Below are positions 38,501 through 48,477 of a DNA stretch of 64,000 bases, piece after piece. The stretch's first letter is position 1. The number at the start of each line of letters is the position of its first letter. The DNA is from Meghimatium bilineatum (taxonomy: Eukaryota; Mollusca; Gastropoda; Stylommatophora; Philomycidae), in the NCBI GenBank assembly GCA_034231615.1, contig CM067315.1, forward strand, positions 8,455,915 through 8,519,914, written 5' to 3'. The notes under the pieces were generated by a model that was given only the letters and a program-made list of their open reading frames with translations, did not search any database and was not told where the DNA came from. Position numbers and translations under genes: made by a program.

Positions 38501-40636
38501 TAGTGATAAACTAGATACATTTATGAAATGTGTTGAAAAGTTTGAACAAGAAAATGAAAAGATATATTTCTATTGATAATCTACCGGTAGATACATTTAT
38601 GAAATGTTTTGAAAAGTTTGAACAAGAAAATGAAAAGATATATTTCTAGTGATAATTTACCGGTAGATAAATTTATGAGATGTGTTGAAAAGTTTGAAAA
38701 AGAAAATCAAAACATATATTTCTACAGATAAACTGGATACATTTATGAAATGTGTTGAAAAGTTTGGAAAAGAAAATCAAAAAATATATTTCTAGTAATA
38801 AACTAGATACTTTTATGAAATGTGTTGAAAAGTTTGAAAATGAAAAAAATATATTTCTAGTGATAAACTAGATACATTTATGAAATGTGTTGAAAAGTTT
38901 GACAAAGAAAATCAAAACATATATTTCTACAGATAAACTGGATACATTTATGAAATGTGTTGAAAAGTTTGGAAAAGAAAATCAAAAAATATATTTCTAG
39001 TGATAAACTAGATACATTTATGAAATGTGTTGAATAGTTTGGAAAAGAAAATCAAAAAATATCTTTCTAGTGATAAACTAGATACATTTATGAAATGTGT
39101 TGAAAAGTTTGAACATGAAAATAAATTTTTTAAATTTCTAATGATAAACTATATACATTTATGAAATGTGTTGAAAAGTTTGAAAAAGAAATGAAAAGAT
39201 ATATTTCTATTGATAATCTACTGGTAGATAAATTTATGAAATGTGTTGAAAAGTTTGAAAAACAAAATCAAAAAATATATTTCTAATGATAAACTACTGG
39301 TAGATGATACATTTATGAAATGTGTTAAAAAGTTTCAAAATCAAAGAAATATTTTTCTAATGATAAATTAGATACATTTATGAGATGTGTTGAAAAGTTT
39401 GAAAATCTAAAAAATATGTTTCTAATGATAAACTATATACATTTATGAAATGTGTTGAAAAGTTTGAAAAAGAAAATGAAAAGATATATTTCTAGTGATA
39501 ATTTACTGGTAGATACATTTATGAGATGTGTTGAAAAGTTCCAAAAAGAAAATCAAAAAATTAATTTCTATTGATAAACTATATACACTTATGAAATGTG
39601 TTGAAAAGTTTGGAAAAGAAAATCACAAAATATATTTCTAGTGATGTAGTGATAAACTAAATACATTTATGAAATGTGTTGAAAAGTTTGAACAAGAAAA
39701 TGAAAAGATATATTTCTATTGATAATCTACCGGTAGATACATTTATGAAATGTGTTGAAAAGTTTGAACAAGAAAATGAAAAGATATATTTCTAGTGATA
39801 ATTTACCGGTAGATAAATTTATGAGATGTGTTGAAAAGTTTGAAAAAGAAAATCAAAACATATATTTCTACAGATAAACTGGATACATTTATGAAATGTG
39901 TTGAAAAGTTTGGAAAAGAAAATCAAAAAATATATTTCTAGTAATAAACTAGATACTTTTATGAAATGTGTTGAAAAGTTTGAAAATGAAAAAAATATAT
40001 TTCTAGTGATAAACTAGATACATTTATGAAATGTGTTGAAAAGTTTGAAAATCAACAAATTATATTTTTAATGATAAACTAGATACATTTTTGAAATGTG
40101 TTGAAAAGTTTGAAAAAGAAAATAAACAAATATATTTCTAATGATAAACTATATACTTCATGAAATGTGTTGCACAGTTTGAAAAAGAAAATGAAAAGAT
40201 ATATTTCTAGTGATAATTTACCGGTAGATAAATTTATGAGATGTGTTGAAAAGTTTGAAAAAGAAAATCAAAACATATATTTCTACAGATAAATTGGATA
40301 CATTTATGAAATGTGTTGAAAAGTTTGGAAAAGAAAATCAAAAAATATATTTCTAGTGATAAACTAGATACATTTATGAAATGTGTTGAAAAGTTTGAAA
40401 ATCAACAAAATATATTTCTAATGATAAACTAGATACATTTTTGAAATGTGTTGAAAAGTTTGAAAAAGAAAATAAACAAATATATATCTAATGATAAACT
40501 ATATACATTTATGAAATGTGTTGCAAAGTTTGAAAAAGAAAATGAAAAGATATATTTCTAGTGATAATTTACCGGTAGATAAATTTATGAGATGTGTTGA
40601 AAAGTTTGACAAAGAAAATCAAAACATTTATTTCTA

Positions 40637-40864
40637 CTTCTGGCTGGTGGACACGCTGTGGCTATCAATCCAAAACGGTTGGCCAATGGTACGCCCTCTA
40701 GACCCGATTGCGTGGTCTGTTCCAATCGGAAAAAGAAGCGTCATCAGACCCAGTACATGTGCCCAGTGTGTCAGGTTGCTCTGTGTCCCTACCCTTGCTT
40801 CACAAGGTACCATACAGTTCTACAATTTAAAGTTGATTGTACTCCAGAACTACACAGTACCTAG
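40637..40864 (+). pseudogene. piggyBac transposase C-terminal cysteine-rich domain, truncated
   Basis: 76 codons ending in TAG: LLAGGHAVAINPKRLANG, then CVVCSNRKKKR, YMCPVC and LCPYPCFTRYHT. The C..C...C..C...C...CF..YH pattern is the zinc-binding cysteine-rich domain at the C-terminus of piggyBac-family (DDE_Tnp_1_7) transposases. It normally binds the element ends. The catalytic DDD domain is absent; the left border is the satellite, whose last unit is cut at TTTCTAC. So this is a remnant, not a gene. Confidence 0.82.
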
Positions 40865-41145
40865 GTAAGTCATTTATGTTTGTTTGTTTTTGTTGTTATT
40901 TTGGTGAAAAACCATCTTGACCTTGACCTCACACCTTTCATGCCACACACACACAATTTTATTTTGCACATATGTAATCTTTATTCAATTGCTCATTTAC
41001 ATGTGCAAAAATTATTTAAATATCTTCTAAAATAAAAAAGTTATTGTGTTTTCAAAACACTCACCATCAATAACCCAAATTTTCCAAAAAGAATTCAGGC
41101 CCAGGGGAGAAATTTCTCAATTTAATTCAGGGTCCTAAAGGTTAA
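40865..41145 (+). mobile_element. piggyBac 3' non-coding end with TTAA
   Basis: Follows the transposase stop and ends GGGTCCTAAAGG|TTAA at 41142-41145. TTAA is the piggyBac target site. The matching left end is not found. Confidence 0.6.
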
Positions 41146-41189
41146 ATAAACGTAAGAAATTAGAATCTTATTGTTTTATGTGGTAATAA

Positions 41190-41721
41190 AAAATAATTTT
41201 GTGACAAATAGAAACAATCAACATTACCATGTCTTCCTCTAACATAATAATCTTCAATTTATTTTGTTTCTTCTCTAATAAAACATCATCAAATATAATG
41301 AGAATTTTATCTGTTGATTTCAAATCAGATGGATCAGGAATTCATTTATTATTTTCATAAAAACAACATTTTATTGGTGTTTTCGAAGAATATTTTTTAC
41401 CAGCTTCTTGAAGTAATTGTTGTGGTGAAATTCCTTTACCAATAATATAATCTTTATTTTTAAATAATTGGTGTAACATTTCTTTTGGTCATTTTTGTTC
41501 AAATCCTGTTTTAATGATTTTATATTCTGGTTGAAAAAGATATTTTCCAAATACTTGAAGATTATCATAATCTAAGAAATCCTTTAGAAGTAGATTTAAT
41601 AGTAAATTAGTATTCCACAACCTGATTTCCCAACAATTAAACCTCTAATACTTCTTGGTAGGAGAACATTATTATTTCTATTTGACAAGTTTTCATTCCA
41701 TGAAAATTCTTCAATACTCAT
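41190..41721 (-). pseudogene. Polinton packaging ATPase (FtsK/HerA-like), broken
   Basis: Minus-strand ORF from ATG at 41721, beginning MSIEEFSWNENL. A Walker A motif (GLIVGKSGCG) is interrupted by a small deletion that shifts the frame. Downstream frames give DNLQVFGKYLFQPEYKI and a Walker B-like ILIIFDDVLLEKQ. These are characteristic of the DNA-packaging ATPase of Maverick/Polinton elements and related virus-like transposons. Two in-frame TGA codons occur. It is non-functional, but it identifies the host element, lying directly inside the right inverted repeat. Confidence 0.78.
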
Positions 41722-41772
41722 TTTATTAGAAAAAAATGGAAAGTAAGTATTTTAAAATAATAATTATTATTA

Positions 41773-42390
41773 TACACCTAAATGGACTTCAGAAATATTT
41801 GTTATTAGTGAAATATTACACACAAATCCTATTACTTATAAAATACGAGATTTAATGGGGGAAGAAATTATAGGTAGTTTTTATAAGCAAGAATTACAGA
41901 AGACAAGGTTTTAATATTAGTATTTTAAAAAGATAATTATTCTGTATTACTCTTTTAATGATAAATTTATTTATTTAAAAAAAATAAATTATTATTGTAA
42001 TATTACCCAAATATAATATTATTTATCGAAAAAATTATTATTGTAATATTACGCAAACTGTATATATTTATTTTTCCCTTTTTTTGTAATTTAAAAAAAA
42101 ATTACACATAAATGTTTATACTATTAATCCGTAATTTTTATTTTCGAAATTATTAAAAAATTATTTTAAAATATTTCAAAATTATACAAATATGTTAATA
42201 CTATTTATACCTATTTTTAATTAACGAAAAAAATTATTATTTTAATATTACACATAAATGTTTATACTATTTATCCCTAATTTTTATTTTCGAAAATATT
42301 AAAAAATTATTATTGGTGGGTACCCTATTTTAAAATATTAATTATTTCGAAAAAAAAGTTATAGGGGGGTCTAGTGGGTACATTATGTGT
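41773..42390 (-). repeat. Right terminal inverted repeat of Polinton
   Basis: Reverse complement of 14304-14917 with few differences. The outer end is CTAGTGGGTACATTATGTGT. Confidence 0.92.
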
Positions 42391-42396
42391 TATACA
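42391..42396. repeat. Polinton target-site duplication, right copy
   Basis: TATACA, continuing into TCTCAAG of the 44-bp satellite. Confidence 0.85.
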
Positions 42397-43605
42397 TCTC
42401 AAGATAAAAGTTTCTGATAAAACATAACATATAGTATACATCTAAAGATGAAAGTTTTTGATAAAAAAACATATAGTATACGTCTCAAGATGAAAGCTTC
42501 TGATAAAACATAACATACAGTATACATCTCAAAATTAAAGTTTCTGATAAAACAATAACATATAGTATACGTTTCAAGATATAAATTCCTGATGAAATAT
42601 AACATACAGTATACATCTCAAGATGAAAGTTTCTGATAAAACATAACATACAGTATACATCTCAATATGAAAGCTTCTGATAAAACATAACATACAGTAT
42701 ACATCTCAAGATGAAAGTTTCTGATAAAACATAACATACAGTATACATCTCAAAATGAAAGTTTCTGATGAAACATAACATACAGTATACATCTCAAGAT
42801 GAAAGTTTCTGATAAAACATAACATACAGTATACATCTCAAGATGAAAGTTTCTGATAAAACATAACATACAGTATACATCTCAAGATGAAAGTTTCTGA
42901 TAAAACATAACATACAGTATACATCTCAAAATGAAAGTTTCTGATAAAACATAATATATAGTATACATCTCAAGATGAAAGTTTCTGATAAAACATAACA
43001 TACAGTATACATCTCAAAATGAAAGTTTCTGATAAAACATAACATACAGTATACATCTCAAAATGAAAGTTTCTGATAAAACATAACATACAGTATACAT
43101 CTCAAGATGAAAGTTTCTGATAAAACATAACATACAGTATACATCTCAAAATGAAAGTTTCTGATAAAACATAACATATAGTATACATCTCAAGATGAAA
43201 GTTTCTGATAAAACATAACATACAGTATACATCTCAAGATGAAAGTTTCTGATAAAACATAACATACAGTATACATCTCAAAATGAAAGTTTCTGATAAA
43301 ACATAACATACAGTATACATCTCAAGATGAAAGTTTCTGATAAAACATAACATACAGTATACATCTCAAAATGAAAGTTTCTGATAAAACATAACATACA
43401 GTATACATCTCAAAATGAAAGTTTCTGATAAAACATAACATACAGTATACATCTCAAGATGAAAGTTTCTGATAAAACATAACATACAGTATACATCTCA
43501 AAATGAAAGTTTCTGATAAAACATAACATACAGTATACATCTCAAGATGAAAGTTTCTGATAAAACATAACATACAGTATACATCTCAAAATGAAAGTTT
43601 CTGAT
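42391..43605. repeat. 44-bp satellite, middle block
   Basis: About 27 units of the same satellite as 13505-14303. Units alternate irregularly between CTCAAGATGAAAG and CTCAAAATGAAAG, unlike the left block. The first ~200 bp next to the Polinton are more diverged. Confidence 0.95.
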
Positions 43606-44193
43606 TTCTTCTTCTTCTTTCGTTCACTTGAAACATGTCTATATCTGTAATTCTGTCTCCTTAATGAAACTCACTGTCTTTTGTAGTTCATACAGTGTCC
43701 CATAGAGTTTTGATTCCAGTGTTGTTTCCTCTGGCCAATATGTCTGCCTCAGCATTTCATGCTCAGAACACTCTTGAAGTATATGTTTGGCACTCTGTGC
43801 TGCCTGTCCACATGTACACATGGCCGTGTTGCCAATCTTGAACTTTGTATACATGTGACTGCGGAGTCGGTTGTGTCCTGTTCTGAGACGTAGAATTATA
43901 ACTGAGGTTGGGCCCTTTCGAGGTATAGGGCCCGGCACCGTCCCTGCCTGAACGTCCGCCACAGGGCAGGCACCATAACTATTTATAGATGTAGACATGT
44001 TTCCATTGTGTTTTGTGCGTGGCATCCTGATTATCTGTGCGCCTTTTGGCTGGATGCCTCCGTCTTCAGCACTCTGCTTACTTGGGCAGGACTATGGTCC
44101 TGCTCGAGTGGGACTGCCCGACCAGTCTTAGTTTCCAGCACCTGATGGCTGAACTAAGCCCCATCACCTCTGCACGGTGCTGGTCTCGATGGG
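43606..44193 (-). mobile_element. Internally deleted LINE: ORF1 start fused to RNase H tail
   Basis: The minus strand holds an apparent 5' untranslated region (to about 44026), an ATG (MPRTKHNGNMSTSINSYGAC), then from about 43910 the ORF2 tail LRLRTGHNRLRSHMYTKF...C-T-C-G...HILQEC up to the stop at 43639. The tail is the same as in 46566-47139. The fusion keeps one frame (128 codons). Flanked by the 13-bp duplication GAAAGTTTCTGAT (43593-43605, 44194-44206), so it inserted as one unit. Everything between early ORF1 and late ORF2 is gone. Confidence 0.8.
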
Positions 44194-44715
44194 GAAAGTT
44201 TCTGATAAAACATAACATATAGTATACATCTCAAGATGAAAGTTTCTGATAAAACATAACATACAGTATACATCTCAAGATGAAAGTTTCTGATAAAACA
44301 TAACATACAGTATACATCTCAAAATGAAAGTTTCTGATAAAACATAACATACAGTATACATCTCAAGATGAAAGTTTCTGATAAAACATAACATACAGTA
44401 TACATCTCAAAATGAAAGTTTCTGATAAAACATAACATACAGTATACATCTCAAAATGAAAGTTTCTGATAAAACATAACATACAGTATACATCTCAAGA
44501 TGAAAGTTTCTGATAAAACATAACATACAGTATACATCTCAAAATGAAAGTTTCTGATGAAACATAACTTATAGTATACATCTCAAGATGAAAGTTCCTG
44601 ATAAAACATAACATACAGTATACATCTCAAGATGAAAGCTTCTGATAAAACATAACATATAGTATACATCTCAAGATGAAAGTTCCTGATAAAACATAAC
44701 ATATAGTATACAACT
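44194..44715. repeat. 44-bp satellite, right block
   Basis: About 12 further units, ending ATAGTATACAACTCAATGG. Confidence 0.95.
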
Positions 44716-44821
44716 CAATGGTGTTTTTTCTGTGTTCTTTCTTAAATTTCTGCGAGTTAACAGAATGTAGTACAAAAAATATAATGTGTTGTTTTATGGT
44801 TTAGAACTTAGCTATCCCGTA

Positions 44822-45095
44822 TGATGCTGGGGCCCAAAACGGGAGCAAAGAATAGCACCACTGATTACCTTCCATGCATCTCATACGAGGCGACTAAGGA
44901 GGTTATGGGATGGAGTTGGCTGTCCCATCCCATATAGGGTCAGTGACCCAAAGCCATGCTGAAGCCGGATGTGTCAGGCCGAAAGGCGCAGATATCGCAG
45001 CAATGCTGTAAACCATGACACAGCGCATTCCGTTCTCTAGACTACATCCTGCTAATCTGCAGGAGTTTGAGAACGAACGCAGAAGAAGAAGAACT
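44822..45095 (+). mobile_element. SINE, family B (well preserved)
   Basis: Head GGGGCCCAAAACGGGAGCAA, body GGCGACTAAGGAGGTTATGG, GGCTGTCCCATCCCATATAG, GCGCAGATATCGCAGCAATG. Tail GAGAACGAACGCAGAAGAAG and AAGAA. The 3' end resembles that of the LINE at 20101. Confidence 0.85.
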
Positions 45096-45179
45096 TAGCT
45101 GTGATATCTGTGCCATTCAGCCTGACATCTGATTTAAGAATGGTTGTTTGTATTACAGCCTTGTATACGCGTGCAGTTG

Positions 45180-45425
45180 CATCTGTGGGATCTGTGCAAT
45201 CTCACAAATGGCACACTAGACAAAACACCCATGCAACAGAAAACCTTAGTAGATGACATGCCCTTGTATTGAGGCTCTCTTATGGAAGCTTTGTAGCATG
45301 TCATCTATACAATTATAGACCCCTTCTTAATAGAAGGCTCCTTCAATAGGCACTGCAAGTTGAAAGCTAAGTCTCCTCAGTATGAAAGTAAGCTCAGAAA
45401 AACTACCCCATTGTACACAGGAAGT
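45180..45425 (+). mobile_element. SINE-like repeat, family C
   Basis: Second copy: AGTAGATGACATGCCCTTGT, TTGAGGCTCTCTTATGGAAG, AGCATGTCATCTATACAATT, CTCCTTCAATAGGCACTGCA. The hairpin arms are kept. Confidence 0.65.
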
Positions 45426-45431
45426 AAGAGT

Positions 45432-45696
45432 TCATCATTATTAAGTGCTGTCTCCGCAACGATGGTTGGCTGCAACGGATTTCCAACATCCCATCTCTTG
45501 TTTTGATAGTACACTCTGCTAGACTGTAACCTGTCGATATTGTGATATTACTCTCCCACTTGTATCTCTGCCTACCTCTTTCTCTCTTCCCTTTGACTTT
45601 ACCCTCAATTAAGGCCTTCAATAAGGTGTCATGTCTTTTAATGTCCAAAATGTTTTATTTGCTTAATCTTTATTTCTCTTAATAATTCTTTCTTCA
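45432..45696 (-). mobile_element. 5'-truncated LINE, RT C-terminus, (GAT)-type tail
   Basis: The minus strand encodes IKRHDTLLKALIEGKVKGKR and GRQRYKW, a well-known LINE reverse transcriptase C-terminal stretch. It then reads QPSLRRQHLIMMN into a degraded ATGATG tail. It is the same family as 51741-52004. Confidence 0.75.
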
Positions 45697-45755
45697 TATT
45701 AAGTGTTTTTAGAACCTCTTTATTTGTTTTCTTCTCTTTCCTGATGTTCTTCCTA

Positions 45756-46035
45756 TTCTTCTTCTTCTTCTGCATTCATTCTCAAACTCCTGCAAATCAG
45801 CAGGATGTAGTTCAGAGAACGGAATGCGTTGTGTCATGGTTTACAGCATTGCTGCGATATCTGCGCCTTTCGGCCAGACACATCCAGCTTTGCATGGCTT
45901 TGGGTCACTGACCCTATATGGGATGGGACAGCCAACTCCATCCCATAACCTCCTTAGTCGCCTCGTATGAGATGCATGGAAGGTAAACAGTGGTGCTATT
46001 CTTTGCTCCCCTTTCGGCCCCGACAATACACGGGT
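45756..46035 (-). mobile_element. SINE, family B
   Basis: Reverse copy: TTCTTCTTCTTCTTCTGCAT, CTCAAACTCCTGCAAATCAG, GATATCTGCGCCTTTCGGCC, CCTTAGTCGCCTCGTATGAG. Confidence 0.85.
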
Positions 46036-46107
46036 GCTATTCTTCTATATCCCACATCTCAAAGGCCTGTCTTCTAATTGTTTATTTAGTGTCTAGTTGT
46101 TTATTAA

Positions 46108-46148
46108 ATTAGAGCTAATAGCTCGTAATTCCTGAGGTTCTGAAACAT
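46108..46148 (+). mobile_element. Family C 3' fragment
   Basis: GCTAATAGCTCGTAATTCCT and GAGGTTCTGAAAC match the 3' end of the family C copy at 5795-6065. Confidence 0.4.
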
Positions 46149-46314
46149 ACAGTTCCGCCGAATACGGATGTGTTGGGCCATTGGCGCAAATAAAACAGCA
46201 ACACAACGCATTTCCATTCTCTGGATTATATTCAACTGGAAATCTTGTAGGAGCATTGTCCTGTTACAAGAGAAATCCAGCGGAAGTTTGAGAATGAACG
46301 CTGAAGAAGAAGAA
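46149..46314 (+). mobile_element. SINE, family A
   Basis: CCGAATACGGATGTGTTGGG, ACACAACGCATTTCCATTCT, CTGTTACAAGAGAAATCCAG, AACGCTGAAGAAGAAGAAAC. Confidence 0.82.
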
Positions 46315-46565
46315 ACAGTCTTCTATAGGATGAAATAGTTTACTTTATGTCTAACCCTAGAGCTTCACCCCCACCATATACCCTCCGTGCAACACTGATA
46401 CATAACTGTGTCAATTAATGTAATTTCTTATATCAGTGATGTAGATCCAAAGGTTAAGCTGGTTCCTTAATAAAGACTCTTGCTGGAGGACAAAGATGAT
46501 GGATACAGATTGGCCATATCTTCATGTCTTTGTTATTTTACGATCAATCAGAATTTAAGAAGACT

Positions 46566-47139
46566 TCTTCTTCTTCTTCTTTCGTTCACTTGAAACATGT
46601 CTATATCTGTAATTCTGTCTCCTTAATAAAACTCACTGTCTTTTGTAGCTCATACAGTGTCCCATAGAGTTTTGATTCCAGTGTTGTTTCCTCTGGCCAA
46701 TATGTCTGCCTCAGCGTTTCATGCTCAGAGCACTCTTGAAGTATATGTTTGGCACTCTGTGCTGCCTGTCCACATGTACACATGGCCGTGTTGCCAATCT
46801 TGAACTTTGTATACATGTGACTGCGGAGTCGGTTGTGTCCTGTTCTGAGACGTAGAATTATAACTTGTTCTGATCTGTTCATAATATGATAGTCATCTTG
46901 TGTTGGTATTTGTGGCTTTCTTATTGACTTGATCATCTGTTTTTTTCTGATTGTAGGTGATTGGTATATCTGGTTGGTATTCGGCAGCACCTTCCTTAGC
47001 CAGTTGGTCTGCTTTTTCATTTCCTGGTATTCCACAGTGAGAGGGTATCCACTGCATAGTTACCCTATACCAGTAAGACAATTCGCTAAGTAGTTTTTTC
47101 AAGTCTGTTAGTTTTCCAGACTGGAGAGCATGAAGAACC
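46566..47139 (-). mobile_element. 5'-truncated LINE, RNase H C-terminal part
   Basis: The minus strand reads HALQSGKLTDLKKLLSEL, MQWIPSHCGIPGNEKADQLA, then after a frameshift the C-terminal LRLRTGHNRLRSHMYTKF and HILQECSEHE to a stop. The 12-bp target duplication is TTTAAGAAGACT (46554-46565, 47140-47151), with a (GAA)n tail at the left end. It is about 25 bp downstream of the ALG6 E7 donor. Confidence 0.88.
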
Positions 47140-47174
47140 TTTAAGAAGACTAAGACGATGCAATGTCTACTCAC

Positions 47175-47259
47175 CAGAGAATAGTGAAAACTTCTGACAT
47201 CTGGATTCTTAAGGAGATGTACAAATGATGGAAGCAAGAACACACCAGTCACCACCAAA
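47175..47259 (-). CDS. ALG6: ALG6 exon E7
   Basis: Exon of 85 nt encoding LVVTGVFLLPSFVHLL, a membrane helix, then KNPDVRSFHYSL. This equals the ALG6 helix LLP region followed by a loop. The acceptor TTTCTGTAG|T supplies the third base of a Cys codon begun in E6. The donor is CTG|GTGAGT at 47174, phase 0, matching E8. A 5'-truncated LINE sits only about 25 bp into the downstream intron, which is 34.8 kb long. Confidence 0.88.
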
Positions 47260-47399
47260 CTACAGAAAAATTAAAAAAATTAAGAACTACATAAACAATA
47301 AAGTAAACACAAAATTAATTATCTTATCTGCCATTATCCGGGCCTATATAGTGTAATAAACAACAAGGATCTAATATTAGACTTCAAAATAAAATAATA

Positions 47400-47645
47400 A
47401 TTCCAGCAAGCTTTTCCACTCCAGACTCTTTCATCTTCAGAGTTCCTTCTTCCAGCAGACTTTTCAACTCCAGGCTCCTTCAGTCCTTCCAGCAGACGTT
47501 TCCACTCCAGGCTCCTTCACCTTCAGTCCTTCCAGCAGACGTTTCCACTCCAGGCTCCTTCACCTTCAGTCCTTCCAGCAGGCTTTCCCACTCCAGGCTA
47601 CTTCACCTTCAGTCCTTTCTTCCAGCAGGCTTTCCCACTATTATT
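47400..47645. repeat. 43-bp minisatellite
   Basis: About five units of TTCCAGCAGACGTTTCCACT...CAGGCTCCTTCACCTTCAGT. The preceding 47265-47399 shows nothing. Confidence 0.88.
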
Positions 47646-47687
47646 TTCAGGATTCACATGAGATAATTCTAAACATTAATCTTTATT

Positions 47688-47775
47688 TCCGATTTGAAAC
47701 CTCATTATCTACATAGAAACCTTATTAAATACAAACCTCATTATCTACATAGAAACCTCATTATCTACAGAGTGT
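47688..47775. repeat. Short tandem repeat, AAACCTCATTATCTACATAG
   Basis: Four imperfect copies of about 20-28 bp. Confidence 0.7.
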
Positions 47776-47974
47776 ATAGTCTTGTGTATAGTAATTTGTA
47801 TGTTTTCATGTTTACACCTTATAACCCCTTAGTTTTAGTGAAAGTCTGTCTATTGTGTTCAAGTGAAACATCAAAAACCTGTGTTCTAGATAGATAAGTA
47901 CTATTATCTACAGAGAAACCTTGTCTCAAGAACAAATGTTATGACAGCATCAATAGTCTACAGAGAGAAGGACA

Positions 47975-48345
47975 CAATATTGGAAGATGTAACAAGAGAT
48001 ATACCACTCAACAAGATACACAGATAAGATCAGAGTATTGAAGATGTAACAAGAGATATACCACTCAACAAGATACACAGATAAGATCAGAGTATTGAAG
48101 ATGTAACAAGAGATATACCACTCAACAAGATACACAGATAATATCAGAGTATTGAAGATGTAACAAGAGATATACCACTCAACAAGATACACAGATAAGA
48201 TCAGAGTATTGAAGATGTAACAAGAGATATACCACTCAACAAGATACAGAGATAAGATCAGAGTATTGGAAATGTAACAAGAGATATACCACTCAACAAG
48301 ATACAGAGACAAGGACACAATATTGAAGGTGTAACAAGAGATATA
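47975..48345. repeat. 57-bp minisatellite in ALG6 intron E6-E7
   Basis: Six to seven units with GATGTAACAAGAGATATACC and ACTCAACAAGATACACAGAT. The unit length is a multiple of 3, so a spurious repeat ORF appears on the minus strand. Confidence 0.93.
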
Positions 48346-48355
48346 TCACTCAACA

Positions 48356-48432
48356 AACAAGTAACACATTCAGTTCTCTGGACTACATCCTGATAATCTG
48401 CAGTAGTTTGAGAATGACTTCAGAAGAGGAAG
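48356..48432 (+). mobile_element. SINE family B 3' fragment
   Basis: GTTCTCTGGACTACATCCTG, ATAATCTGCAGTAGTTTGAG and a decayed AGAGGAAGAG tail. Confidence 0.6.
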
Positions 48433-48477
48433 AGCATCTAACACTAATGCAGAAATCTACTTAACTGCCACTAATAA

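Larger units (their letters stand above)
14918..40638. repeat. 25-kb satellite of 69/70-bp units inside the Polinton
   Basis: Roughly 350 units built from GATAAACTAGATACATTTAT, GAAATGTGTTGAAAAGTTTG, AAAAAGAAAATCAAAAAATA and TATTTCTAGT. Variants include an ACTGGTAGA or ACCGGTAGA insert before TACATTTATGAGATG, AATTAATTTCTATTGATAAA units and shorter GAAAATGAAAAAAATATATT units. In 69-bp units the frame DKLDTFMKCVEKFEKENQ stays open across units; 70-bp units break it. All units are in one orientation except 15600-16880. One LINE interrupts at 20101-21321. Confidence 0.95.
14304..42390. mobile_element. Polinton/Maverick-like element, 28 kb, satellite-filled and non-autonomous
   Basis: Bounded by inverted repeats of about 615 bp and a 6-bp target duplication (TATACA), the size class used by Polintons. 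A remnant of a Polinton packaging ATPase lies inside the right repeat. I see no polymerase B, retrovirus-like integrase, protease or capsid genes. Instead 14918-40638 is almost wholly a 69/70-bp satellite, interrupted by one LINE. A piggyBac fragment separates the satellite from the ATPase remnant. The termini begin ACACATAATG, not the AG usual in described Polintons. The element sits in the 34.8-kb ALG6 intron within a 44-bp satellite. Confidence 0.8.

Noticed and set aside
40518..40868. 116-codon plus-strand ORF from satellite into the piggyBac region
   Set aside because: Its second half is in a different frame from the transposase domain; the real domain is read from 40637 to 40864.
47950..48318. 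Repeat ORF with LYLVEWYISCYI units
   Set aside because: By-product of the 57-bp minisatellite, no start or splice context.
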